From NCBI GenBank assembly GCA_020634755.1, contig JACKBC010000015.1, positions 1 through 64,000 on the forward strand: 64,000 nucleotides of DNA, written 5' to 3'. The stretch comes from Caldilineaceae bacterium. Its GTDB lineage: Bacteria > Chloroflexota > Anaerolineae > Caldilineales > Caldilineaceae. This document shows, piece after piece, positions 51,353 through 59,571 of the stretch. How positions within the stretch are numbered: position 1 is the first letter of the stretch; every line of letters starts with the position of its first letter. The translations under genes and the position numbers were made by a program. Under the pieces are notes generated by a model. The model made no database searches and was not told the DNA's origin. It saw only the letters and a program-made list of their open reading frames with translations.

Positions 51353-52174
51353 TTACGCCACATAAACGCATTCATCCGTCACGCGCAGAATGTGGACCCG
51401 GTCACCGGTTTTGTATTGGGTGTCTGGCTGCATGGCCAGCGCATACTGTTCGGATACATTCATGCCCAGGTGAATGCGCACTTTGCCCATGACCGTATGG
51501 CTCAGCGGAATGGTCACAACGGCAGGTGCTTGCAGCAGTTCGGTCTGCTTGAGCGATGAATCTGTGTCGCTGCGCTGGAAACGGAAAAAGGTCAGCGCTA
51601 AGAATAGCGCCACAATGCCCATGCCAGAAGCCAATCCCAAGCTGGCCAATGCCCCGCGTCCCGTACTCAGCGCCACCCAGCCGGTGGGCCCAAAGCCCAG
51701 GCAAAAATAGACCGTTAGGCGCAGATAGCTCAGCAGGCTGATGATTAGCCCGCCCCGCCGATAATTGACGTCATATCCGGTTAGATCGTGGGTGTGGCCG
51801 CCCGTATGGCCATGTAGTGGGTCGCCGGCTTCGAAATCGATTCCGTCCGCATCAATGGGGACCGCCTCAACCTCAATATCAACATCTACTGCATCCACAT
51901 CGATCCCACCGGCATCGAAGCCATCCACATCGAAGCCATCCACATCAAACCCGTCGACATCCACGACCTCGCCAAAAGCACCCGCATCATCCGACTGGTC
52001 TTCTCCCAAAATACCCATGAAGTCAAGCGCAACAATGCCCAGGGAGAAAACCGTTGCCGCCACGTAAAGCGGTAAAATAGCGGAAGCGTCAACCAGACGC
52101 AACGCCATTGAGGTCGCAATTATGGCGAGCAGAGCGCCCAAGATGGCGAAAAAGGTAATGCGAGTTCGTTTCAT
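51353..52174 (-). CDS. NfeD-like membrane protein with Asp-repeat and His-rich insert
   Basis: This 273-residue protein has two N-terminal helices (about 8-25 and 30-52). An insert of Asp-rich repeats (about 70-116, VDVDGFDVDGFDVDGFDAGG) is followed by a His cluster HGHTGGHTHD (121-130). Further helices lie at about 142-163 and 175-197. The C-terminal beta domain (about 215-273, VMGKVRIHLGMNVSEQYALA, KTGDRVHILRVTDECVYV) is like the OB-fold of NfeD proteins, which partner flotillins. It is directly upstream of the two SPFH genes on the same strand. The start is ATG 52174 with GGAGCTAG. The acidic/His insert may bind metal; that is an inference. Confidence 0.75.
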   Translation of the reverse strand: MKRTRITFFAILGALLAIIATSMALRLVDASAILPLYVAATVFSLGIVALDFMGILGEDQSDDAGAFGEVVDVDGFDVDGFDVDGFDAGGIDVDAVDVDIEVEAVPIDADGIDFEAGDPLHGHTGGHTHDLTGYDVNYRRGGLIISLLSYLRLTVYFCLGFGPTGWVALSTGRGALASLGLASGMGIVALFLALTFFRFQRSDTDSSLKQTELLQAPAVVTIPLSHTVMGKVRIHLGMNVSEQYALAMQPDTQYKTGDRVHILRVTDECVYVA

Positions 52175-52237
52175 CTTTCTAGCTCCATTGAATCTAATGA
52201 ATAAGGGCTTTACAAGAGATGCTCGCAAGTAGTCAAC

Positions 52238-52326
52238 TATACTCAGCTCTGAATGAGAACCGGAGTTTTATCACTCCGGTTGAGGCAGTAGAAAACGCCG
52301 GTTCTCATCTCAACCGCAGTATAGCT
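52238..52326 (-). mobile_element. ~90-bp CAACCGCAGTATAG-family element, copy 1
   Basis: The arms TGAGAACCGG and CCGGTTCTCA (52254-52307) pair. On the minus strand it begins AGCTATACTGCGGTTG and contains CATTCAGAGC, both shared with 54861-54950. Confidence 0.7.
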
Positions 52327-52338
52327 CATATTGCGTAG

Positions 52339-52418
52339 GACGTACGCAAGCCTAGAGGAAAAATCCACAGGTCAGCTATGTTATGCTCCCCTGGCGATCC
52401 ACGGGCGCTGCCTGAGTC
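52339..52418. mobile_element. GACTTACGCA-family element (80 bp), diverged copy
   Basis: It starts GACGTACGCAAGCCT and contains CCCCTGGCGATCCACGGGCG, ending CTGCCTGAGTC. It is the same layout and length as 44016-44095, with several substitutions. Confidence 0.65.
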
Positions 52419-52755
52419 GTGTTGCTAGTCGTGTTGCTGTATTGCTTGTTTTTACAGAATTAATCAATACAGCAATAAGCAATTACGCTATGTCTATATC
52501 TATTTCCGACTAACTCTCTTGCATTTCCGTTGGCGGTATAGACATTGTAGCGGCGGATTCGACGGACGCATGACGAAGGTATGACATTAGCCTGACAATC
52601 GTAAGCCTGACAATCGTATGGTAAAAGGATTGCTTTGCGTCTATGAATGGACCAATTCATTATTGGAGCGCCTTTGAATAAGCACAAAGTGGGGCCCGAT
52701 AACAGACGCCCAGTAAAAATAAAAGCCAGGAGAATCGTCCTCCTGGCTTTTATAT

Positions 52756-52831
52756 GTTACGCAAGCCCGGCGAAACGTCGGCGAACGGACGTTCCTATTT
52801 CACTCTAGCATACTAGCTGTCGCTGCGTAAC
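52756..52831. mobile_element. Short GTTACGCAAGC inverted-repeat element, copy 2
   Basis: It starts GTTACGCAAGCCCGGCG and ends GCTGTCGCTGCGTAAC, nearly the same as 38348-38422. Confidence 0.75.
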
Positions 52832-52877
52832 GTGTGTTATTAATTTCATCAACCTGCTAAACAGCACGGTTGCCGTT

Positions 52878-52929
52878 TACAAATGCGTCCTACAAATGCG
52901 TCCTACAGATATGTCCTATAAATGCGTCA
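52878..52929. repeat. 13-bp tandem repeat, four units
   Basis: TACAAATGCGTCC occurs twice exactly (52878, 52891) and twice with changes (52904, 52917), just downstream of the coiled-coil membrane protein gene. Confidence 0.85.
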
Positions 52930-52940
52930 ATGTGCAGCCG

Positions 52941-53768
52941 TTACCCAATGCCTTTGGTATTGTAGTTATAGACTTCGCTGATGCTGCTCACCAGATCGTT
53001 GAGCCGGTTGACCTGGTCGCGAATGTCGCTTTGCAGCCGCTCGGCCCGCCCACTGGCTACACTTTGCGCATCAATGAGCTGCACTTGGCTATAGATGGTG
53101 GCCAGAGCCGTCACGCTTTGATCAAGCTGGAGTTCGGCCTGCTTCATGCGTGTATCCAACTCTTGCAGCGCATTCCAGTGTTGGCGCTTGCTATCTAACA
53201 CCTCGTCCAATTGCTTCTGCACATTGGGGTTCGATTCCAATTTGCGCTGGGCGGCCAGTTGCTGCACCTCTTTGGGGAGCAACTGCTGCTCGCGCTCTAA
53301 CAGATCGTCCTGTCGATAGGCATCCAGTCGCAGCGCCAGCTGATATACATTGCGGATCCAATCGGAGATCTGGTTGGCCGTATCTTCCAACCGGTCACGC
53401 ATTAGGCCCTCTTTGTGGCGCTCAATCTGCTCCTCAATGCGCCGCTGATATTCAAGCGCGTTTTCAATCTGGCGCCGCAAATCGCGGTCCTTTACGTCAC
53501 GCGGATTGAACTGCTCTTGGAACAGCGCGGTTAGCAGCTTGGCATTGGCTTTGGCATCATGCAAACTCATAAACACAATGGCGGCCACACCCAATGCGCC
53601 CATCACTATCCAGGCCCAGGCCGGCCACCATGCCAAACCAAAAGGCTTGAAATCTAAAAAGGTTAAAATCAGCGTCAGTGCAATCAGCACGGCATTTTCC
53701 CAACGGAAAAAGGCATATTGCAGCAGTGTGTTTTGGGCTTTTTGCTGTAATTCAGTGCGGATTGTCAT
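52941..53768 (-). CDS. Coiled-coil membrane protein next to pspA
   Basis: This 275-residue protein has two N-terminal membrane helices (about 25-45, AVLIALTLILTFLDF, and 50-72, AWIVMGALGVAAIVFM). A long cytoplasmic coiled coil follows (about 85-275, RRQIENALEYQRRIEEQIERHKEGL, RTDDL-type heptads, LDQSVTALATIYSQVQL). I do not recognise a named family. Its position between pspA and the NfeD/SPFH genes suggests a partner in membrane maintenance. The start at 53768 (MTIRTELQQKAQ) is chosen, but an upstream ATG at 53795 is possible; neither has a strong ribosome site. Confidence 0.75.
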   Translation of the reverse strand: MTIRTELQQKAQNTLLQYAFFRWENAVLIALTLILTFLDFKPFGLAWWPAWAWIVMGALGVAAIVFMSLHDAKANAKLLTALFQEQFNPRDVKDRDLRRQIENALEYQRRIEEQIERHKEGLMRDRLEDTANQISDWIRNVYQLALRLDAYRQDDLLEREQQLLPKEVQQLAAQRKLESNPNVQKQLDEVLDSKRQHWNALQELDTRMKQAELQLDQSVTALATIYSQVQLIDAQSVASGRAERLQSDIRDQVNRLNDLVSSISEVYNYNTKGIG

Positions 53769-53890
53769 GGTTTTGGTTAAATATAATAATTTCATCGGGT
53801 CGCTCAATAACTGGGGCGACCCAATGAATATGGTCGTGACTCTACGGATTGGCGAACAAATGATTTGTCGATGACAAGTGACCGGCCCTA

Positions 53891-54023
53891 AGAAGCTGTC
53901 TGAAAAGGTTGTAGAGGTGTGTCACATTCCGGGAAAGGGCCACGCAATCCTGGTCACATCATGCGCAATTGGCCCTTTCCCGGAATATTTTTGGACCCAA
54001 TTGTGACTTTTCAGACTGCTTCT
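53891..54023. mobile_element. 133-bp-family MITE-like element, copy 2
   Basis: The ends AGAAGCTGTCTGAAAAG and (reverse complement) AGAAGCAGTCTGAAAAG differ at one base. The interior matches 4391-4522 over most of its length. Outside it, CAAGTGACCGGC and GCCGGTCACTTG form a further inverted repeat, so the element may be longer or nested. Confidence 0.88.
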
Positions 54024-54102
54024 AAAATGTGCCGGTCACTTGCGCCGGTTTTAGGCTGTAACCGCGGCCCCTTAAAGACCGCGGCAGTCGGGGAAGGGCA
54101 AA

Positions 54103-54783
54103 TTAGTCTTTCAAACCAAGCTTCTTGCGGCGCTCGGCCAGTTGCAGATCCAAGGCGCTGCGCTCAAGCACTTCGTCCATCTGGGCGTCCAGATTGGCGG
54201 CGCGCATTTCGCTGGCGGTGCTGGCTTTATCCAGTCGACTATGGATGCTTTCGGCAATGCGGCTGATGTCGCTGTCGCCCGAGCCAACCAGATCGTCTAG
54301 ACTCTTCATGGCCTTAACGGTCTGCTCTTTGCTCTTGGCCAGCTCTAGCAGCGCCTGCAATTCCTCACGCTCTTGCTTCATGGTGGAAAGCCGGGCATCC
54401 AGCTTGACCTTGGCATCGAGCAGCGTGTGGAACTCTTTATCCTGACGCTCTACTTGCTCCTGGTAATTTTCCACCAGTCTTTTGGTGCTGTTGAGCTTGC
54501 TTTGGGCCGCTGCCGCGGCGGTTTCGTTGCCTTCCATCAAGAAGGCATCAATCGCACGATCCAGTTCGGCGGACTTGAGCGAATATTCATCCAGCTTGCG
54601 CTTGAGCGATTTGACTTCGCCCCCCACGGTGGCGGCGGCGTCTTCCAGCTCTTCCAAGTTATTTTGCACCTGGCGAATGTACTGGTCGATGACGGCCAGG
54701 CTATTGGATTTGAGCGCCTGATCCACCATGTAGTGCAGGTTGGCAGAAATCAAGGTTGAAACTTTTTCTAAAAGTGATGCCAT
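54103..54783 (-). CDS. PspA/IM30-family membrane-stress protein
   Basis: This 226-residue helical protein has the PspA layout: N-terminal LLEKVSTLISANLHYMVDQALKSNS (amphipathic membrane-binding helix), then long coiled coils (AVIDQYIRQVQNNLEELEDAAATV, KRLVENYQEQVERQDKEFHTLLDAKVKLDARL). PspA/IM30 proteins bind and reshape stressed membranes as ESCRT-III-like polymers. AGGAGGAAAACAG precedes ATG 54783, an excellent site. It heads a same-strand run of coiled-coil membrane protein, NfeD-like protein and two SPFH proteins. Confidence 0.9.
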   Translation of the reverse strand: MASLLEKVSTLISANLHYMVDQALKSNSLAVIDQYIRQVQNNLEELEDAAATVGGEVKSLKRKLDEYSLKSAELDRAIDAFLMEGNETAAAAAQSKLNSTKRLVENYQEQVERQDKEFHTLLDAKVKLDARLSTMKQEREELQALLELAKSKEQTVKAMKSLDDLVGSGDSDISRIAESIHSRLDKASTASEMRAANLDAQMDEVLERSALDLQLAERRKKLGLKD

Positions 54784-55107
54784 CTGTTTTCCTCCTAGGA
54801 TGTTTGGCAATTTTGTTCCGATGTACGCAAATCAATACGCATAATCGAGCACTTCGTTGTAGCTATACTGCGGTTGTGGTCAAAGCCGGGGTTTTCAGTC
54901 ATTTTCAGTCAAAAGAAAAGCGCCAGCTTTCATTCAGAGCAACGTATACTGTTGTAGCTGATTATGCACTTGATTAATTACTTTTTCAAGTTCACGAATA
55001 CTATATCATCACCGCATATTGTTTTGGTGACAACCCGCTGACAATCGAGAATACATAGAACTGACATCAAGCGCATAAATTTCTCGAGAATGCAGAGACA
55101 GACGCGC
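54784..55107. other. Intergenic region with one repeat element
   Basis: It contains the second ~90-bp element (54861-54950). The promoter of pspA should be here; no site can be named with confidence. Confidence 0.6.
54861..54950 (+). mobile_element. ~90-bp CAACCGCAGTATAG-family element, copy 2
   Basis: It starts AGCTATACTGCGGTTG, contains GGGGTTTTC and CATTCAGAGC, and ends GTATACT. The same order of blocks is found on the minus strand at 52238-52326. Confidence 0.65.
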
Positions 55108-58100
55108 TCATTCGCCTGCGCTCATGGCGTCGGCTACAATCTCCAGAATGCGCTCTGCATCATCTTTGAGCCCGCTGCTGCGGAAGCCCACAATGCGTTC
55201 CAGTGCTTCATTGTTTTTCGGACCGGTCTGCGCAATCGATTTGAGAATGGTGTTGTTGGCCACCAAATAGGGCTTGATGCCTTCAGAAACCGCCTTTTTC
55301 TGCCGCAATTCCTGTAGCTTCATAAAAATGCGGCGCTCTTGCCGGGGGGTAATTACCGTATTGAAGCCTTGCAGCTTCTCTTGCACTTTCTTTTCCGAAG
55401 AGGTCTGTGCCGTGCGCTGGGCTGCCAGCAGCGTGTCGTCACCTTCTTGCGGCGGGTTAAGCTTGACCAAATCGAGGATGGTGGGTCCGTAATTTTGCAA
55501 GCGGTTTTCCCCCATGCCGGGCAAGGCGCCCAGCTCGATCTCATCCTGCGGGCGCGTCTCCGCAATGCGCAGCATCAATTCATTGCTCATAAGCACATAG
55601 GGCGGTTGACCTTGCTGATCGGCCGTGCGCCGTCGCCACAGCCAGAGCGCCTTTTGCAGCGCCGTGTATTTGTCCCCTTCGGCCGCCTCTGCTTCCTGAT
55701 TATCTCCCTCAGCCGGCTCCAGCGCCGCGCCATATTCAGCTAATTCCGGATGTTCGGCCAGCCACACTTCGGCTTCGGCGCGCCCGCGCATGGTGGCCGC
55801 CAATACCGAGAAACCTTGGCGCTCATATTGCCGCAGCCGGTTTTCTTCCAGCAGGCTGTCTACATAATTCATCACCATGCTCTCCCCCATGCCCTTGAGC
55901 CGACCGTGATGGCGCGCTTGATCCGGCGGCACTGGGGCGCGCAAGCTGCCGGCCAGAATGCGCGCCAGCCCGCTGCGACCCACTGGTTTGGGTAGGCTGA
56001 CCAAACAATCAATAATCATGGGTTCAATATCCGCATCATCCGGCAGCTCATAGGTTAGCTCTTTGGGCGTGGGGATGTCGGGCTTAATGCCCGTGCAGCT
56101 ATCGCACACGCTGCATTGGGAGCGGGGCGGGCTGCCAAAATGGGCGCTAATATAGCCGTGGCGACACGTTTCCGCCGTGGCATAGCCCACAATGTCATCA
56201 ATGCGGCGCTGCGCCACGGCCGCCGACTGCGTGAGCAACCACTCCAGCCCCTCACGCATCTCTTCCAGCGTCGCCGTGGGCGTCAGCTCAATGAGCATGG
56301 CGCGCCGGCTGCCGTTTACTTCCAACAATCCACTTGCTTGCCAGTCAAGCAGCCAAGCTTCGGTTTCGTGCAGCGGCCAGCCCATAAAGTTGGCAATATC
56401 TTCGGTTTTAAAAGTGGCGCTCTTGCCCGGTTTGAGGTCCAGCCCTTTAAGCAGATGAATAAATTCGTTGTTTTCGCGTGCTGTCGGCGGCACTTTCTTG
56501 GGCAGCTTGATCTCAATCTCGCGTGGCAGATCAAAACCGCGGCTGAGCAGCCCCGCCCGCTCCAGCGTGCTAATGGCCACGCGCATGGTCGTCTCGTCGG
56601 TACTGATCACCTGCTGCAAGCGGCGCGGTTCCACCACGCCCACAATCGGCCCTTCCAGTTCGGATATGTCCTTCATGCCGTTGGCAATGGCCGTTTCCAG
56701 CGGGCTCAAGGCTTCGGTCTGGCCTGCATCAACACCATCTTGCCCATTGTCAGCGGCGGTCGCTTCGAGCTGCGGCAAGCGCACGCCCAGTTGGGCCGCC
56801 ACCGCGGCATAGACTTTCTCCAAAAATTCGACTTTAAATTCGTCAGCCTTGGCCCAGCGGCGCAGATTGGCCCAGTCGTTGTTGCTGTAGAAGAGCACGC
56901 CCTGGCTCGGTTTGCCATCACGACCGGCGCGCCCCACCTCCTGATAATAAGCGGCCAAGCTGCGCGAAGGGTGGAAATGCACAATAAAGCGGATGTCCGA
57001 TTTATCGATACCCATGCCAAAAGCAATGGTGGCGACGACGACGCGCGTCTGGTCGGACATAAAGCGGTCCTGCACGGCGCCGCGGTCGCCTAAGCCGGCA
57101 TGATACGCCTCGGCCGCCACACCTTCTTCACGGAGGGCATAGGCCAGGCTTTCACATTTGGCGCGGCTGCTCACGTAGATAATGCCGCTGCCCTTGGTTT
57201 CGGACACAAATTTGAGCAGCGCGGCCAGCTTTTCTTCATCGTTGTGAAAGCGCAGCGCCGAAAGATGCAGATTATCACGGAAAATATCCAGCGCAATCAC
57301 CCGCGGTCGAGCGCTGGCGGCTGGTTGGGCGTCTGTATCTTCGTTCCTAGAAAGCGTACTGGTCAATGCGCCATCGGTGCTAATGTAATCCACAATTTCA
57401 TCGCGCACGGCCGGCGGAGCCGTTGCCGTCATGGCCAAAGCGGGCGGATTGCCCAGCTCGTTGCGCGCCTCTTGAATAAAGAGATAATCGGGTCGGAAAT
57501 CATGCCCCCATAGGCTCACACAGTGCGCTTCGTCAACCACAAACAGGTTAAGGCCCGCCGAACGCAGCGCGCGCAAAAAGGCGCGCTGTCGCAAACGTTC
57601 CGGCGCGGCGTAGATCAGCTTGTATTCGTTGTTGGCAATGCCCGCCATGCGCCGCGCCAGCTCATCTTCATTGAGCGTGCTGTTAATAAAGGTGGCCTGG
57701 GCGCGCGCCGCGGCGGGTAAACTTTCCACCTGGTCTTTCATCAAAGCGATCAGCGGGCTAATGACCAGCGTGGCTTGTGGCAGCGTCAGCGCCGGCAATT
57801 GATAGCAGAGCGATTTGCCGGCGCCCGTAGGCATCACGGCCAGAATCGACTCGCCGCGCAAAATGGTGGCAATGGTCTCCATTTGGCCGTGGCGCAGCTT
57901 CATAAAGCCAAAGTGGCGCACCGCTTCCAGCTGAATGTTGCGCTGTTCTTTGCGCTCCACCTGGATCGACTCTGGCCCGCTGAGATGGCGATAGAGTTCG
58001 GTAGAGTTGGCGGCCGCAGAGGCTTCCACGCCGGTAAAGGGCGCCAGCACCTGCTGCAATTCTTGCCAGGTGCGCTGGCGCCGCCGCTCCAATTCCAGCT

Positions 58101-58797
58101 GTACGGCGTTCACGCTTTCGGTGGCGCCAGCCTTGGCCAGCAGTACGCCCATCTGTTGCAGCTGTGCATCGGTAATGCCGGCTGGAATGCCTGGCCCCAG
58201 CCGCCGCGTATATTCAGCGGCCAGCGCTTCTTCGTCTGCCTGGCGCGCCAGCTGCGCCATGAGCAGATTGACCTGTAAATCGGACGGGCGGCGGGCGGCA
58301 TATGCATCCAGCAAGGCGCGGGCGTGTTCAAAGCGCCCCAGGCCCGTATATACTTCGGCGGCCGCGCCAATGGCCATAATGTTGCGCGGATACGCTTGGC
58401 TAATGTCATCGGCCACGCCGGCTGCATGCTCTTCGTATCCGGCGGCCAGCAGCGCCTTGGCCTCCAACGCCTGGCTGTTGACGGTGGTGCTGCGGCGCTG
58501 GCGGCGCTCGATCACCTCCAGCGCGGCCGCGTATTCACCTTGGCGGATACGTGTGGCCGCTTCAAAGTCGAGCAAAAAGAGCAGGGGGCCGTGGGCGTTG
58601 CGCAGCGCATCCAGCGTGGTCAGCATTTCGGCCGGTTCCGCCCAATCGGCCAAATAGCGCAGGAGCTGGTCTCGCACTTCGGGCGGCAAATTAACCAGAT
58701 GGGCGGCGGTGAGTTTGAGGTTCTCTAAGGCGCCGGCTCTATTCTTGTGTCCGTTGGCACTGTTTGCGGTTTGTGCTTGTTCTGTTTTGATACTCAT
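55108..58797 (-). CDS. RecQ-family DNA helicase with N-terminal TPR-like domain
   Basis: This 1229-residue protein is far longer than E. coli RecQ. Residues about 50-250 are TPR-like helices (YAAALEVIERRQRR, RNIMAIGAAAEVYTGLGRFEHARALLDAYA). The helicase core has Walker A MPTGAGKSLCYQLP (Lys328), DEAH VVDEAHCVSLWGHDFRPDY (422-425), motif IV-VI IIYVSSRAKCESLAYALR and GRAGRDGKPSQGVLFYS, then RQC-type Zn residues (CSVCDSCTG). Two HRDC-like domains close it (YVLMSNELMLRIAETRP and YLVANNTILKSIAQTGP). It is a 3'-5' helicase for repair and recombination. The TPR part probably recruits partners. AGGAG precedes ATG 58797. Confidence 0.92.
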   Translation of the reverse strand: MSIKTEQAQTANSANGHKNRAGALENLKLTAAHLVNLPPEVRDQLLRYLADWAEPAEMLTTLDALRNAHGPLLFLLDFEAATRIRQGEYAAALEVIERRQRRSTTVNSQALEAKALLAAGYEEHAAGVADDISQAYPRNIMAIGAAAEVYTGLGRFEHARALLDAYAARRPSDLQVNLLMAQLARQADEEALAAEYTRRLGPGIPAGITDAQLQQMGVLLAKAGATESVNAVQLELERRRQRTWQELQQVLAPFTGVEASAAANSTELYRHLSGPESIQVERKEQRNIQLEAVRHFGFMKLRHGQMETIATILRGESILAVMPTGAGKSLCYQLPALTLPQATLVISPLIALMKDQVESLPAAARAQATFINSTLNEDELARRMAGIANNEYKLIYAAPERLRQRAFLRALRSAGLNLFVVDEAHCVSLWGHDFRPDYLFIQEARNELGNPPALAMTATAPPAVRDEIVDYISTDGALTSTLSRNEDTDAQPAASARPRVIALDIFRDNLHLSALRFHNDEEKLAALLKFVSETKGSGIIYVSSRAKCESLAYALREEGVAAEAYHAGLGDRGAVQDRFMSDQTRVVVATIAFGMGIDKSDIRFIVHFHPSRSLAAYYQEVGRAGRDGKPSQGVLFYSNNDWANLRRWAKADEFKVEFLEKVYAAVAAQLGVRLPQLEATAADNGQDGVDAGQTEALSPLETAIANGMKDISELEGPIVGVVEPRRLQQVISTDETTMRVAISTLERAGLLSRGFDLPREIEIKLPKKVPPTARENNEFIHLLKGLDLKPGKSATFKTEDIANFMGWPLHETEAWLLDWQASGLLEVNGSRRAMLIELTPTATLEEMREGLEWLLTQSAAVAQRRIDDIVGYATAETCRHGYISAHFGSPPRSQCSVCDSCTGIKPDIPTPKELTYELPDDADIEPMIIDCLVSLPKPVGRSGLARILAGSLRAPVPPDQARHHGRLKGMGESMVMNYVDSLLEENRLRQYERQGFSVLAATMRGRAEAEVWLAEHPELAEYGAALEPAEGDNQEAEAAEGDKYTALQKALWLWRRRTADQQGQPPYVLMSNELMLRIAETRPQDEIELGALPGMGENRLQNYGPTILDLVKLNPPQEGDDTLLAAQRTAQTSSEKKVQEKLQGFNTVITPRQERRIFMKLQELRQKKAVSEGIKPYLVANNTILKSIAQTGPKNNEALERIVGFRSSGLKDDAERILEIVADAMSAGE

Positions 58798-58867
58798 ATA
58801 ACTCCTGTACGTCTGTTTGCTTCACGAACGTGTGACCGGATAGAAAGCCCCGCTTTCGCTATGGCCA

Positions 58868-59542
58868 TTAACCCGCCACATTTTCCATTGGCTTTTGAAC
58901 GCCGTCGCGAAATCGCACGGCCTGCCCAACCCATCGATAGCTCCCGGCCACCTCGTGGATCAGCACGGCGCCATCGGCGAGCGCCACAATGTCATGCGGC
59001 ACACTTGCGGAATAGCGCTGCACTTTGTCGAGAAAGGGCGGGGGCAGCTTATTCAAGTGGGGCAACAGCTCGTAATCTACCATGCCCAGCGCCTTGTATT
59101 CATTGTGCGCGGCCAGCACTGCGGCAACCGGATTATGAACGAGCCGAAAAAGTGAAACGTTGCGCGTAAACTGCATGGCGCCACCGCTGGCGGCGATCAC
59201 CAGCCGCCCATCCGCCACGTATTGCCGGATGCGCTCCATCAAACCGTTCTTGATCATGTTGCTGCGAAATTCAAGCGGGTTCCCGCCGGTTAGATAGAGG
59301 GCGTCATAGCGGTCAAGCTGGGCCAACTGCGCCGCATCGGGTTCCTGATCGATGTCACAATATTCGAGATCCGCCACGCCCAATGCCCGAAATGTATCTT
59401 GCGCGGCCTGAAAACGCGCTTTGCCTTCAGATGTAACCGGTGGCATCCAGGCGACGCGCGGACGCGCGCCCAAGTTGCGCATCTGTTCGGCAACGACATC
59501 GTTGGCGGTGGATGGAAAATCGCTGGTTAGCAGAAGCTGCAT
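58868..59542 (-). CDS. S51-type peptidase (dipeptidase E/cyanophycinase-like)
   Basis: This 224-residue protein of the peptidase E fold has the first-strand start MQLLLTSDF, ALYLTGGNPLEFRSNM, and the nucleophile elbow AASGGAMQF (Ser119) where classical members have GxSAGA. The rest (LVDYELLPHLNKLPPPFLDKV, HDIVALADGAVLIHE) fits the family. Substrate is unknown; dipeptides with N-terminal Asp, or a cyanophycin-like peptide, are typical. It lies 70 bases after recQ on the same strand and 30 bases from the larC stop; no strong ribosome site is seen. Confidence 0.82.
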   Translation of the reverse strand: MQLLLTSDFPSTANDVVAEQMRNLGARPRVAWMPPVTSEGKARFQAAQDTFRALGVADLEYCDIDQEPDAAQLAQLDRYDALYLTGGNPLEFRSNMIKNGLMERIRQYVADGRLVIAASGGAMQFTRNVSLFRLVHNPVAAVLAAHNEYKALGMVDYELLPHLNKLPPPFLDKVQRYSASVPHDIVALADGAVLIHEVAGSYRWVGQAVRFRDGVQKPMENVAG

Positions 59543-59571
59543 GTGTTGTTCGATGCTCTCCGCATGTTAAT

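Larger units (their letters stand above)
52175..52940. other. Intergenic region with three inverted-repeat elements and a short tandem repeat
   Basis: It contains the 90-bp-family element (52238-52326), a GACTTACGCA-family element (52339-52418), a GTTACGCAAGC element (52756-52831) and a 13-bp tandem repeat (52878-52929). A possible terminator hairpin CCAGGAGAATCGTCCTCCTGG lies near 52728-52748. No gene is seen. Confidence 0.65.

Noticed and set aside
56116..57093. 325-codon plus-strand open frame
   Set aside because: Antisense of recQ; the helicase motifs on the minus strand are unambiguous.
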